50,026 nt of DNA from a virus: positions 1 through 50,026 of IMG/VR virus record IMGVR_UViG_3300010413_000052; one strand, written 5' to 3'. This document shows, one piece after another, positions 7,255 through 14,382 of this stretch. A program made the position numbers and the translations under genes. Below the pieces are notes generated by a model. That model made no database searches and was not told where the DNA came from. It was given only the letters and a program-made list of their open reading frames with translations. Position 1 is the first letter of the stretch. Every line of letters begins with the position of its first letter.

Positions 7255-9705
7255 ATGCATTTTTGTATATTCGCGCACACAGAAGATAACCAGCCAAAAC
7301 CTCAAGAAAAACCATGGAAATGGCTGGCTATGAGCCTGACAAAACACCGTGAAACATCGGTAGATAAGAATGCACCGGGACGGGTAGAGATCCCACTTCT
7401 GTCTTTTGTCACTTACAAGCCTGGTACGCTGCGAGCAAAATACAATGTACAGACTGTAAACGCAGCAGCGTTGGACATAGATTATATAACATCTGAAGAA
7501 TGGAATTCTATACAACGAATTTTAGAACAGAACGAGATATCCTCTTTTTGGTACACCACTTTTAGTCATCAACTACACGATCGACCAGACAATTTCAAGC
7601 TACGTCTATGCCTAGAACTGTCCAGGCCAGTTACAGGTCAAGAATGGGCTCAAATTTTTCCATTTTTTAAAGAGCATTTTCAAGCGGATTCAAATGCAAG
7701 TGATGCAAGTCGAATGTTTTTCGGTCCCTTTATACCGTCGGGTACACAGCACTTGCACTTTTCTGGTATTCAAGAAGGTTCACCTTTTGACGTAGACAAT
7801 TTACTTAAAGTGCAAAAACGTCCACCTACAGTGGTCGATCTACCACCAGAACCATCCATAACTGTCACAAAAGAAATGCTTACCAAACTGTCAGCAGATT
7901 TAAAACGCCGGTCTGACACGTACTCACAGCTGGCAAGCAGTATGATAAGACACTTGCGTGATGGTGAAAAGTTTACAGAAGAAGGTCACAGGGATGAAGC
8001 TGTTTTTCGTTATATAATTTCTTCAATAGTAAAAAAATGGCCTAATTTGAATACTACTGAACTAACAGCACTTGCAACACCATCATTAGAATTAAATGGT
8101 GGTGTGACTCCTGATCAATTTACATATAAAGTTGAACGTGCTAAACAAGAACGGCAAAAATACTTAGAAGATAACTACTTAAAACAAAAACAAAAACATG
8201 AAAATTCAATTGCAAAAACCAACACAAATAGACAACTTGTGGGAATGGATGCATATTATATAAATGACACCTTACCAGTAATAACGGCAACGACTTTTGC
8301 AAATAAAGAACTTGATATCCCGATCGGACAAGCAAAAATAGTGCAACATCAATCTGATTTTTATTTTTGGTGTAATGGCACTTATCATGGTCCTGTACAG
8401 AAAACAGCTTTTATACAAGCTGCAATTAAATATTTATCACCTTTTGAGGAAATAGAAGTTGAACTTTTTGATAGTTTTGGAAACCTTAAAGAAATTAATT
8501 TAGAAAACTTTTTATCACAGCACAGTACTTTTGTAAAAGAAGTGGTTTTTGCGCTGGGAAGTAACCAAACCGCATTAACAAAAGATGCACTGGTACTGCC
8601 TTATTATCCGCCTTTGACACAACCGCTTGAATATTCTTGGAGGGTTGACCATTGGATCAAGTTCCTGTTTAGCGGCAAGTCTGAGCCATCTGAGAGAGGA
8701 TGGGAACGTGTTAAGTGGGCTTGGAAATGGTTATGTCATTACCAGGATCACAATGTTCTTTTGCCGGCCATACTCCTTGTAGGTGCTACTGGTGCCGGCA
8801 AGGGGTTATTTGCCGAGTGGTTATCACAAGCCTATGAAATACCTGCTAATGTAGTGTCACTCAATCTATTGTATAATAGTGGCACTGAAAATGATGTGTA
8901 TCCGGTTATGGTAGCAGATGAGGAATTCCCGGACTGCAGTTCAGCGCAACTTAGAGAAGGTATAACAGCACGCAACCATATTCTGAAGAAAAAGTACCAG
9001 AATATACGCAGAGTAACCGGGTACATACGGCACATTTTAATTCTAAATGACGCTGATCGAATTAAGACTTTTGATGTCGGCGTAGAAGCACAACGTGCTA
9101 CAGCTGAACGTTTTATGTACGTCAATGTAACAGAGAAGTGCCGCGAATATCTAGAGGCACTCGTAAAAGGGAATGAGCTGTTACAACCGGGCGAGCTGCA
9201 AAAGCATATTGCATGGTTAAGGGAACAAAACCTGTATAATAGACTTGATCCCGGCCGTTTTGGTGTAGCAGTACCAGAAGACAACCAAGCCTTTTATGAG
9301 ACGTTTTACCGACAGAAAAACAGATTTGCAGTGTTGAATGTAATCTGTGATTTTATATGTCGAGATAGCTATCCTATAGGCATGATCGAAAGATATGGTA
9401 AATGGCCTATTGAAGTGACAGAAACAGGTGAAGTAAAGATTCGATCTGCACCTTTTGCAGCATACTGTGAAGATAAACTTGAAAACCGATCTAAGGCGTC
9501 ATTGGGTCAAGTGGTAAAGTCCATATCAGAACCAGTAAGAACGGCAAAAGAACGGTATTGGCGCCTGCAGAAAACCCACATTTATAGGTGGGCAGAAATA
9601 GCGATGGAATATTCTGATGAAGAGATCAAGGATGGTTTAAATACCACGACCGAATCAAAAGTTGACTCGGCCGTGGTAATAGAAAAAGAGAAGTGGATTA
9701 ATTAG
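7255..9705 (+). CDS. Primase-helicase (PrimPol/VapE-like, DUF5906 ATPase)
   Basis: The N-terminal ~200 residues hold an archaeo-eukaryotic-primase-like part (ALDIDYIT, FWYTTFSHQ, RLCLELSRP). The C-terminal half is a superfamily-3-like helicase with Walker A GATGAGKG at about 510-517, an acidic VADEEF and a later ILNDADRI. It likely primes and unwinds the phage origin. The start at 7255 is chosen because it sits one base after the stop of a leader ORF with a strong ribosome site; GTG 7237 in the same frame would add six residues but also lacks a site. The 3' end contains a long hairpin. Confidence 0.88.
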   Translation: MHFCIFAHTEDNQPKPQEKPWKWLAMSLTKHRETSVDKNAPGRVEIPLLSFVTYKPGTLRAKYNVQTVNAAALDIDYITSEEWNSIQRILEQNEISSFWYTTFSHQLHDRPDNFKLRLCLELSRPVTGQEWAQIFPFFKEHFQADSNASDASRMFFGPFIPSGTQHLHFSGIQEGSPFDVDNLLKVQKRPPTVVDLPPEPSITVTKEMLTKLSADLKRRSDTYSQLASSMIRHLRDGEKFTEEGHRDEAVFRYIISSIVKKWPNLNTTELTALATPSLELNGGVTPDQFTYKVERAKQERQKYLEDNYLKQKQKHENSIAKTNTNRQLVGMDAYYINDTLPVITATTFANKELDIPIGQAKIVQHQSDFYFWCNGTYHGPVQKTAFIQAAIKYLSPFEEIEVELFDSFGNLKEINLENFLSQHSTFVKEVVFALGSNQTALTKDALVLPYYPPLTQPLEYSWRVDHWIKFLFSGKSEPSERGWERVKWAWKWLCHYQDHNVLLPAILLVGATGAGKGLFAEWLSQAYEIPANVVSLNLLYNSGTENDVYPVMVADEEFPDCSSAQLREGITARNHILKKKYQNIRRVTGYIRHILILNDADRIKTFDVGVEAQRATAERFMYVNVTEKCREYLEALVKGNELLQPGELQKHIAWLREQNLYNRLDPGRFGVAVPEDNQAFYETFYRQKNRFAVLNVICDFICRDSYPIGMIERYGKWPIEVTETGEVKIRSAPFAAYCEDKLENRSKASLGQVVKSISEPVRTAKERYWRLQKTHIYRWAEIAMEYSDEEIKDGLNTTTESKVDSAVVIEKEKWIN
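9643..9677 (-). terminator. Hairpin in primase 3' end, possible leftward terminator
   Basis: The arms 9643-9656 and 9664-9677 form a 14-bp stem with a 7-base loop. In rightward RNA two positions are A-C mismatches, but in leftward RNA both become G-U wobbles, so the stem is complete only on the minus strand. It lies 84 bases beyond the stop of the minus-strand gene 9761-10015 and could end that transcript. The T tract after it is poor. Confidence 0.35.
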
Positions 9706-9760
9706 TCATTAAGCCAACCAAGCAATTCATGTACTAGATTATTTATATTACGTCTTAACA

Positions 9761-10015
9761 CTACCAATTATTAATTGGTTTCTCGCGGATCTCGTAAGTG
9801 TCAAAAATTCGCCCGTTGCGCTGCATGTCTTGCACTGGCTCAGCTTCAATGTCCTGTGGACCTCTCACATACCCACAACCACATTGTGGCATTCCGTTAT
9901 GTGGACACAGTGTCTTGACGCGTCTCATTTGACTATGAGTCAGCGTAGCCGTAGGGGTAGTGACTCTCAATGTAATTGACGTTCCGTGAAAGTTGTTTCT
10001 TAGTTCGATTTTCAT
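9761..10015 (-). CDS. Small protein with CxCGCG metal-binding motif
   Basis: This 84-residue protein starts with a beta-rich segment (MKIELRNNFHGTSITLRV) and has CPHNGMPQCGCG in the middle, a likely zinc site. ATG 10015 has a good ribosome site (AAGGAGG) and its own promoter with an extended -10. It is the last of four minus-strand genes that interrupt the rightward early region. Function unknown; a regulator of host or phage functions is plausible. Confidence 0.65.
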   Translation of the reverse strand: MKIELRNNFHGTSITLRVTTPTATLTHSQMRRVKTLCPHNGMPQCGCGYVRGPQDIEAEPVQDMQRNGRIFDTYEIREKPINNW

Positions 10016-10038
10016 TTTTATTGCCTCCTTGTTCTTAA

Positions 10039-10066
10039 GTTATAGCAGTTTAAAACTACTTTGCAA
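10039..10066 (-). promoter_or_regulatory. Promoter with extended -10 for gene 9761-10015
   Basis: On the minus strand TTGCAA (10066-10061), a 16-base spacer ending in TGC, and TATAAC (10044-10039) make a convincing extended -10 promoter just upstream of an AAGGAGG ribosome site. The same TTGCAA layout precedes the other genes of this cassette. Confidence 0.6.
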
Positions 10067-10166
10067 CTTTTTAAAACAAAAAAGTGATTAAAACTTTTGT
10101 CTTAACCACTTTTTGTTCTTTTTGTAGGTTTTGTCTTATGTTTTACTGAAAAACCTCTTAACAGCA
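10061..10166. repeat. Copy 1 of ~106-bp intergenic direct repeat
   Basis: This segment is nearly identical to 10439-10546. The first 63 bases (10061-10123) match perfectly; the rest differs by a few substitutions and single-base indels. It contains the promoter -35 box, a terminator and the 3' end of the preceding unit (TTTACTGAAAAA and following bases). The pattern shows duplication of a whole promoter/terminator interval. Confidence 0.9.
10079..10114 (-). terminator. Rho-independent terminator (copy 1)
   Basis: The arms 10102-10114 and 10079-10091 pair over 13 positions, with one G-U wobble in leftward RNA, followed by a T-rich tail. In rightward RNA the same position is an A-C mismatch. 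It lies after the stop of gene 10158-10382 and before the promoter of gene 9761-10015. Confidence 0.65.
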
Positions 10167-10382
10167 CTCTCTTCTTGTATGTTTTTCACTTCCGTAACTA
10201 TTAGCATATTTGCAAATGATTCCCCACTTGTCATTAGCAATTTGATCCATCACCCATTTTTCTTCTATGACCAATTCATAGATTTCCTTAGATAATTTGA
10301 CATTATCTTCTATTTTATAAGCAACATGAAACAGCTCATGTAATAATTTGTTTAATTTTTGCCTTCTTTCAAGTGGTGTCAT
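10158..10382 (-). CDS. Small hypothetical protein of the minus-strand cassette
   Basis: The chosen start (MTPLERRQ) has a strong AAAGGAGAG ribosome site; an in-frame ATG at 10409 lies upstream of that site. The 74 residues are mostly helical and charged. The C-terminal SEKHTRRECC resembles RSEKHSRNA near the N-terminus of the protein at 10703-10915, and the DNA is similar there too, so the genes may share sequence by duplication. Function unknown. Confidence 0.6.
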   Translation of the reverse strand: MTPLERRQKLNKLLHELFHVAYKIEDNVKLSKEIYELVIEEKWVMDQIANDKWGIICKYANSYGSEKHTRRECC

Positions 10383-10416
10383 TGTCTTTCTCTCTCCTTT
10401 TGTGTCCATATTTATT

Positions 10417-10444
10417 ATTATTACATTTTAAAAACGTTTTGCAA
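10417..10444 (-). promoter_or_regulatory. Promoter for gene 10158-10382
   Basis: On the minus strand TTGCAA (10444-10439) is followed after 16 bases by AATAAT (10422-10417), with TGT before it as an extended -10. The start point falls just upstream of the AAAGGAG site. It belongs to the second copy of the intergenic repeat. Confidence 0.5.
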
Positions 10445-10546
10445 CTTTTTAAAACAAAAAAGTGATTAAAACTTTTGTCTTAACCACTTTTTGTTCTTTT
10501 TTGTAGGTTTTTGTCTTACACTTTACTGAAAAATCCCTTAACAGCG
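10439..10546. repeat. Copy 2 of ~106-bp intergenic direct repeat
   Basis: This is the partner of 10061-10166, offset by 378 bases. It ends inside the last codons of gene 10516-10710, so copy 1 carries a relic of that gene's 3' end downstream of gene 10158-10382. This suggests that the unit was copied from here. Confidence 0.9.
10457..10492 (-). terminator. Rho-independent terminator (copy 2)
   Basis: It is identical to the terminator at 10079-10114: a 13-position stem with a G-U wobble in leftward RNA and a T-rich tail. It follows the stop of gene 10516-10710. Confidence 0.65.
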
Positions 10547-10710
10547 TTTTCAAGTCCCTCTGCTGCCTGGACAAGCTGCATAACATCCGCTTGTTGAGTT
10601 GAGTCTGTGTCAAGCCATAGCCTTTTTAGGTTGCGCTGTACTTTTTTAAGGTCTTCACAGACCATAACTTCGCGTGATCGTCTTGGTTTTTGTACTTTTT
10701 CTTCACTCAT
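10516..10710 (-). CDS. Small charged hypothetical protein
   Basis: The start MSEEKVQK is preferred because AAGGAG lies 9 bases before it; longer in-frame starts at 10764 and 10827 run deep into the gene upstream. The start overlaps the end of gene 10703-10915 (ATGAGTGA), so translation is probably coupled. The 64 residues are helical, basic in the middle (PRRSRE). No family recognised. Confidence 0.6.
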   Translation of the reverse strand: MSEEKVQKPRRSREVMVCEDLKKVQRNLKRLWLDTDSTQQADVMQLVQAAEGLENAVKGFFSKV

Positions 10711-10915
10711 AGTTGAATTCTCCTTGTCTGTTGTCTTGGGTTTTGGTTGTATAGGTTTCGCCATCTTGTTCAGTCCCTTCTGGACAGCTACACTGCCCTT
10801 CATAAAGTTTTTCAATTTCAGTAACAATTAAATCATACAGTGCTTTTGCATTTCTAGAATGTTTTTCACTCCTGTAGTGTTTAATTGCCTCCAAAAGTTT
10901 TTGTTTTTTATCCAT
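10703..10915 (-). CDS. Small helical hypothetical protein
   Basis: This 70-residue protein begins with a basic helical part (MDKKQKLLEAIKHYRSEKHSRN) and ends with an acidic, Gln-rich tail. It is the first gene of the minus-strand cassette and reads away from a promoter region shared with the rightward gene at 11124. The CSC pair in the middle could bind metal. Function unknown. Confidence 0.6.
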   Translation of the reverse strand: MDKKQKLLEAIKHYRSEKHSRNAKALYDLIVTEIEKLYEGQCSCPEGTEQDGETYTTKTQDNRQGEFNYE

Positions 10916-10922
10916 GTCTTTT

Positions 10923-10973
10923 TTCTTAGCATGGGAAAAACATGTTGCAAGGGAAATTTTTATCTGCTAGGTT
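10923..10973. promoter_or_regulatory. Divergent promoters sharing one palindromic -35 box
   Basis: TTGCAA at 10945-10950 is its own reverse complement. Leftward it pairs with TAAGAA (10928-10923) after 16 bases; rightward with TAGGTT (10968-10973) after 17 bases. Both spacers end in TGC, an extended -10 feature. One -35 box serving two directions would make the two transcripts mutually exclusive or jointly controlled. Sequence evidence only. Confidence 0.4.
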
Positions 10974-11065
10974 TTAATATCGTGAAAAAAGAATATAGAA
11001 AGGTGGTGAAAAATGTGTTCCCTGGGCTAGAAAAGGAACTATGTTTTTAAATAATACTGCACAAT

Positions 11066-11103
11066 ATGATCGGGAGTTTAAATGTGTCGCAACTCCCGAT
11101 CAT
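11066..11103 (+). other. Stem-loop in leader of gene 11124-11315
   Basis: A perfect 13-bp stem (ATGATCGGGAGTT with AACTCCCGATCAT) and a 12-base loop end about 8 bases before the AAAGGAG ribosome site. There is no T run, so it is more likely an mRNA-stabilising or translation-control hairpin, or an operator, than a terminator. Confidence 0.55.
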
Positions 11104-11123
11104 TATTAAAAGGAGCAAAAATC

Positions 11124-11315
11124 ATGTCAAAAATATTAGATGAGGTTTGGGTAGCATATGGAAAAAGTAAATCAGAAAAACCAGATATTGAATTTGGTTA
11201 TTATGCACTTTCGACTACAAGATATGGTGCAAGATTAAAATTTGAAGAAAATTATTCTTTTGCAGTTATAACAGAAATAGTAAGGTACAAAAAAGATGAC
11301 AACCAATTGGCATAA
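11124..11315 (+). CDS. Small hypothetical protein
   Basis: This 63-residue protein starts at MSKILDEVW after a clear AAAGGAG site; the longer in-frame start at 11082 lies inside the leader stem-loop. It is mixed alpha/beta with no motif. Its end overlaps the dCMP deaminase start by 20 bases, so the two are likely translated together. Confidence 0.6.
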   Translation: MSKILDEVWVAYGKSKSEKPDIEFGYYALSTTRYGARLKFEENYSFAVITEIVRYKKDDNQLA

Positions 11316-11754
11316 ACGTTTTTTTGAGCTTGCTCTATATATTGCCGAGTGGTCGAAATATCCCGGTCGTCATGTAGGCGCAGTGATTGTTGATGATCAT
11401 CATACGGTTGTTTCTATGGGTTATAATGGATCACCACGGGGCTGTGATGACAGAGATCAGAGTAAATATGCGATCCCGGTGAAATACTTTTTTGCCGAAC
11501 ACGCAGAACGCAATGCAATCTATAACGCACAACGATCACTTAGGGGTTGTCAGATTTATACAACACTGTTCCCTTGCGCTGACTGTGCTAGGGGAATAAT
11601 TCAGTCAGGTATATGTGCAGTGTATACCAAACGGCCTGATATGACTGACAAAGATTTTGGCCCACATTTTAAAGCCGCATTAAAAATGTTTGACGAATGT
11701 GGTGTTAAGGTGTACTATTTAGATGATCGTGGATTTATCATAAATAAGGATTAA
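11296..11754 (+). CDS. dCMP deaminase
   Basis: The zinc-dependent cytidine/deoxycytidylate deaminase motifs are present: HAE at residues 69-71 (catalytic Glu) and PCADC at 93-97 (zinc ligands). The length (152) and the N-terminal pattern ending in SMGYNGSPRG match phage dCMP deaminases. The product dUMP feeds ThyX. It is transcribed with the small gene before it, with overlapping frames. Confidence 0.93.
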   Translation: MTTNWHKRFFELALYIAEWSKYPGRHVGAVIVDDHHTVVSMGYNGSPRGCDDRDQSKYAIPVKYFFAEHAERNAIYNAQRSLRGCQIYTTLFPCADCARGIIQSGICAVYTKRPDMTDKDFGPHFKAALKMFDECGVKVYYLDDRGFIINKD

Positions 11755-11758
11755 GATA

Positions 11759-12016
11759 ATGAAATATGATAAAAAACAGAAAGTCGCAATCTTCTCACTT
11801 CTTTCAATAGGTTACGTAGTTAATAATCGACATGGAGTTATATCTGTAGCGGCGTGTTTAAATACACTTGGTTTTGAAGTTGCCGACCTTGCCGAAATAT
11901 ACCATGATTCATCAATAACAGAGTATTTAGAAGAGAAAATAGATGAAATAGTAGATGATTTAGGTGATGAATCAGAAAAATTTTTAGTGGGTAGAACTGA
12001 TGGATCTCAAAATTAA
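11759..12016 (+). CDS. Hypothetical acidic protein
   Basis: This 85-residue protein has a helical N-terminus (KQKVAIFSLLSIGYVV) and a strongly acidic C-terminal half (YLEEKIDEIVDDLGDESE). It sits 4 bases after the deaminase stop and overlaps the next gene by 17 bases. No family recognised. Confidence 0.6.
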   Translation: MKYDKKQKVAIFSLLSIGYVVNNRHGVISVAACLNTLGFEVADLAEIYHDSSITEYLEEKIDEIVDDLGDESEKFLVGRTDGSQN

Positions 12017-12212
12017 TGAACCTTATTATAAAGGCAATGATCATTTTCTTATTATAAGAGAAGACAAGTATAGTTATTATATACTTGATAGTATAGCTTT
12101 AGAAATGTTAGAAGAATTTGATGAACTAGAACCCTTATTTGAAATAGAAAAAACCTTTGATAGTGAGTGGCATTTAAAACAATTTTTAACAGAACAAGGA
12201 GTGCAATTATGA
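12000..12212 (+). CDS. Hypothetical acidic protein
   Basis: These 70 residues are mostly acidic with aromatic positions (YYKGNDHF, YSYYILDS) and might fold as a small beta/alpha unit. It overlaps both neighbours; the stop shares bases with the next ATG (ATGA). Function unknown. Confidence 0.55.
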   Translation: MDLKINEPYYKGNDHFLIIREDKYSYYILDSIALEMLEEFDELEPLFEIEKTFDSEWHLKQFLTEQGVQL

Positions 12213-12514
12213 AAAAAACATTAACAAGAAATAAGAAATTATATTGGGGTTACCTGACCGGTATCCTGGGTTACCTGACCGGTATCCGGGGTGACCTGAC
12301 CGGTGTCCGGGGTGACCTGACCGGTGTCCGGGGTGACCTGACCAATGTCTGGGGTTACCTGACCGATATCCGGGGTGACCTGACCGGTGTTTGGGGTAAC
12401 CTGACCGGTGTCCGGGGTGATCTGACTGGTATCCAGGGTGACCTAGATGATTGTGAAATTACATATGAGGACCGGGAAAAAGGTATAGATATTAAAGACC
12501 TAATCCAAGAGTAA
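12209..12514 (+). CDS. Heptad-repeat (pentapeptide-like) protein
   Basis: After a basic start (MKKTLTRNKKLYW) the protein has ten consecutive 7-residue units of the type G(D/Y)LTG(V/I)(R/W), coded by 21-bp tandem repeats at 12248-12457, then an acidic tail (DDCEITYEDREKGIDIKDL). Such regular short repeats usually form a narrow beta-helix or stacked coil, as pentapeptide repeats do. The AAGGAG site decides the start at 12209. Similar proteins with the same DDCEI tail occur in phages as hypothetical. A DNA-mimic role like that of some pentapeptide proteins is speculation. Confidence 0.75.
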   Translation: MKKTLTRNKKLYWGYLTGILGYLTGIRGDLTGVRGDLTGVRGDLTNVWGYLTDIRGDLTGVWGNLTGVRGDLTGIQGDLDDCEITYEDREKGIDIKDLIQE

Positions 12515-12519
12515 GAGCT

Positions 12520-13254
12520 GTGTCATATATAGAAAACCCTAAAACAAAAGGTAGTGGTATCTATTGTGCAATACCACAAGATTATAAACCGTGTTCACGT
12601 AATTGTAAGGACTGTTTTTTTCAGAACGGCCGATCATATTTAGAACCACTTGTAGAAAACTTGCCGAATATTCCACCTAAAGAGATCATAGACAACTTTG
12701 TGATTAGAGTGAACGACGGACTAGATAGTGGTCAGGATATAGATCGGGTAATTGAAGTAACTAAGAACTGGCCTAATAAGTTTTATAATACGACAAACAT
12801 AGCAGCATTAGAGTATTTACCTAGTCCTACCGTTTTGACTATTAATCCCGGTAATTTCACAGATGAAAGGTTTCATTTTCCTTACCAATCTAGTTATAAA
12901 CCAATGGCTGTCCGTTTCCGAGCTAATATGTGGAATCAGAAATTACTCAAATTAGCTGTAGAGTATTGGACTAGTCAGGATGTACCTGTAATAATAACCT
13001 TTATGCGGTATTATGAAAAACCAAAAGAGATCGATAGTTGTCTTGATTGTTATGACTATAAGGATCATATTCTAAACCCATCTTGGTCAATAAACATAAA
13101 TGGTTGGGAAAACATTATGTGGGATTATGCAGGATGTAATTCATTAGTGTTTGCTTGTGGCGCCGGTCCTGACAAACCATTATGTAAAGATTGTGGTGTA
13201 TGCCTACAGCTTTATTGGAGATCAAAGGATGAGCGGAAAAATAAAAACCTTTGA
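12520..13254 (+). CDS. Radical-SAM-like protein (GTG start)
   Basis: Cys25, Cys29 and Cys32 form CxxxCxxC, the iron-sulfur cluster motif of radical SAM enzymes, followed by F and an aromatic/Gly-rich turn. The C-terminus has a second Cys group (CGAGPDKPLCKDCGVC) that could hold an auxiliary cluster. Beta/alpha segments such as SPTVLTINPG, MAVRFRAN and VPVIITFMRY fit a partial TIM barrel. A GTG at 12520 follows AAGAG. The substrate is unknown; nucleoside or base modification is possible given the surrounding nucleotide genes. Confidence 0.6.
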   Translation: MSYIENPKTKGSGIYCAIPQDYKPCSRNCKDCFFQNGRSYLEPLVENLPNIPPKEIIDNFVIRVNDGLDSGQDIDRVIEVTKNWPNKFYNTTNIAALEYLPSPTVLTINPGNFTDERFHFPYQSSYKPMAVRFRANMWNQKLLKLAVEYWTSQDVPVIITFMRYYEKPKEIDSCLDCYDYKDHILNPSWSININGWENIMWDYAGCNSLVFACGAGPDKPLCKDCGVCLQLYWRSKDERKNKNL

Positions 13255-13591
13255 AAAAAAGATCAGTGAAATACGGCAACTTATTCAAGAAGCTGAAACC
13301 GAACTTTCACGGCTAAAAAGTTTGACAGATCTTCATGTTGAATATAAGAAACTAAAAGAAAAGTATAATTTTTTGCGTGATAAACTTAACCTTCTTGAAC
13401 GTATGTTTTCAATGGAGTCTGATCCTGAATCACAGCAAATAGTTGTGACGGTAAAACGGATTAAATATGAAATAGATTCACCAGTAGAAATACAACATCG
13501 GGAACAGAGAAGAGAACAAAAGAAAGAACAAAAGAAAGAACAAAGGAGCCAACAAAATGCCAAACCTAAGGGAGAAAAGCAAAAGCCGTAA
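13229..13591 (+). CDS. Coiled-coil protein with basic Gln-rich tail
   Basis: The start MSGKIKTF follows GGAGATCAAAGG and overlaps the end of the radical-SAM gene by 26 bases. Residues 1-70 form a long coiled coil; residues 92-120 are a highly charged tail rich in Gln, Lys, Arg and Glu with short repeats (EQKKEQKKEQ). No enzyme motif is seen. It may be a structural or scaffolding partner. Confidence 0.6.
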   Translation: MSGKIKTFEKKISEIRQLIQEAETELSRLKSLTDLHVEYKKLKEKYNFLRDKLNLLERMFSMESDPESQQIVVTVKRIKYEIDSPVEIQHREQRREQKKEQKKEQRSQQNAKPKGEKQKP

Positions 13592-13781
13592 ATGGCGTGT
13601 TTTTGTCATCTGTCTAGCTGCAGGTGTTGCCGGTCAAGTAATTGTTAAGGGACTGTCAAATTGCCCGTGGTTTTTTAATGCTAAGGTACGAACTGGAGAT
13701 ATCATGACATTTGTTAATGACGCTGTTAAAGAATATCAGAAAAAATGGGAGTGGGAAGAAGGTGAGCATTATGAACTTTGA
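13557..13781 (+). CDS. Small membrane protein
   Basis: The 74-residue protein has a basic N-terminus (REKSKSRKWR), one hydrophobic segment (VFVICLAAGVAGQVIV) and a C-terminal soluble part rich in Trp, Glu and Lys. It would sit in the inner membrane with its N-terminus inside. AAAGGAG precedes the ATG. It overlaps the genes on both sides. A holin-type role is possible but unsupported. Confidence 0.6.
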   Translation: MPNLREKSKSRKWRVFVICLAAGVAGQVIVKGLSNCPWFFNAKVRTGDIMTFVNDAVKEYQKKWEWEEGEHYEL

Positions 13782-13860
13782 AATTTTCATAGCCGGATTT
13801 TCATTTGGTATAATTGTCACAGTCGTTTTATTTTATTGTATTTGGTTTATTACAAGGTAG
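13771..13860 (+). CDS. 29-residue single-span membrane microprotein
   Basis: The frame starts inside the end of the previous membrane-protein gene (11-base overlap) with GAAGAAGG upstream. It codes for an almost wholly hydrophobic peptide (FSFGIIVTVVLFYCIWF). The overlap and a clean hydrophobic helix argue for a real gene, although its length makes the call uncertain. Confidence 0.45.
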   Translation: MNFEIFIAGFSFGIIVTVVLFYCIWFITR

Positions 13861-13865
13861 GTAGT

Positions 13866-14381
13866 ATGATTATTTTTCAAAACCTCAAAGGAAAAACCCT
13901 AGATTTAGAAAACCTTCAACCAGATGATATTGATATTAATGAAATAGCTCATTCTTTATCAATGCAATGTCGTTACAATGGTATGATTCCAGAATTCTAT
14001 TCTATAGCTCAACATTGTATTATAGTTGCAAATATGATCTTTTATTCTACCAAAAGAAAAGATCTTGCATTATGTGGTCTTCTTCATGATGCAGCAGAAG
14101 CATATATCGGTGATATAATAAGTCCAGTTAAGAATACTATATCGAGCATAAAAATGCTTGAAAGTATTGTCTTGGAACCAATACTTAAAAAAGAAGGCTT
14201 ACACATACATGATTTATATTTGCAATCTATAGATCTAATACATGAATATGATGTACTTTGTCTCGATTTTGAAATGAAATATTTTTATGAAAACGCACCA
14301 AAACTTTTTGATACATATCCACTAGATCAACCAGAAGCCAAGCTATCGTTTTTGAACACATATTTCTTTTATAAAGGATAA
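13866..14381 (+). CDS. HD-domain phosphohydrolase (5'-deoxynucleotidase/dNTPase type)
   Basis: The pattern H-x(n)-HD-x(n) of the HD fold is seen in SIAQHC, LLHDAAEAYIGDI and a later Asp (LCLDFEMKY). The length (171) fits YfbR-like nucleotidases and small phage dATP triphosphohydrolases such as DatZ. The start MIIFQNL is chosen by position after AGGTAG; an in-frame start at 13836 would run into the gene before. It acts on deoxynucleotides, but the specificity cannot be read. Confidence 0.8.
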   Translation: MIIFQNLKGKTLDLENLQPDDIDINEIAHSLSMQCRYNGMIPEFYSIAQHCIIVANMIFYSTKRKDLALCGLLHDAAEAYIGDIISPVKNTISSIKMLESIVLEPILKKEGLHIHDLYLQSIDLIHEYDVLCLDFEMKYFYENAPKLFDTYPLDQPEAKLSFLNTYFFYKG

Positions 14382-14382
14382 T

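Noticed and set aside
8832-9284. Long open frame on the minus strand inside the primase-helicase
   Set aside because: It lies opposite well-conserved helicase motifs, has no ribosome site and a composition expected of an antisense frame.
10859-11050. Plus-strand frame of 63 codons across the divergent promoter region
   Set aside because: It runs antisense to the reverse gene and through both promoter elements, without a ribosome site.
12248-12457. Regular DNA repeats as a CRISPR array
   Set aside because: The 21-bp units are contiguous without spacers and keep one open frame with a ribosome site; they encode heptad protein repeats.
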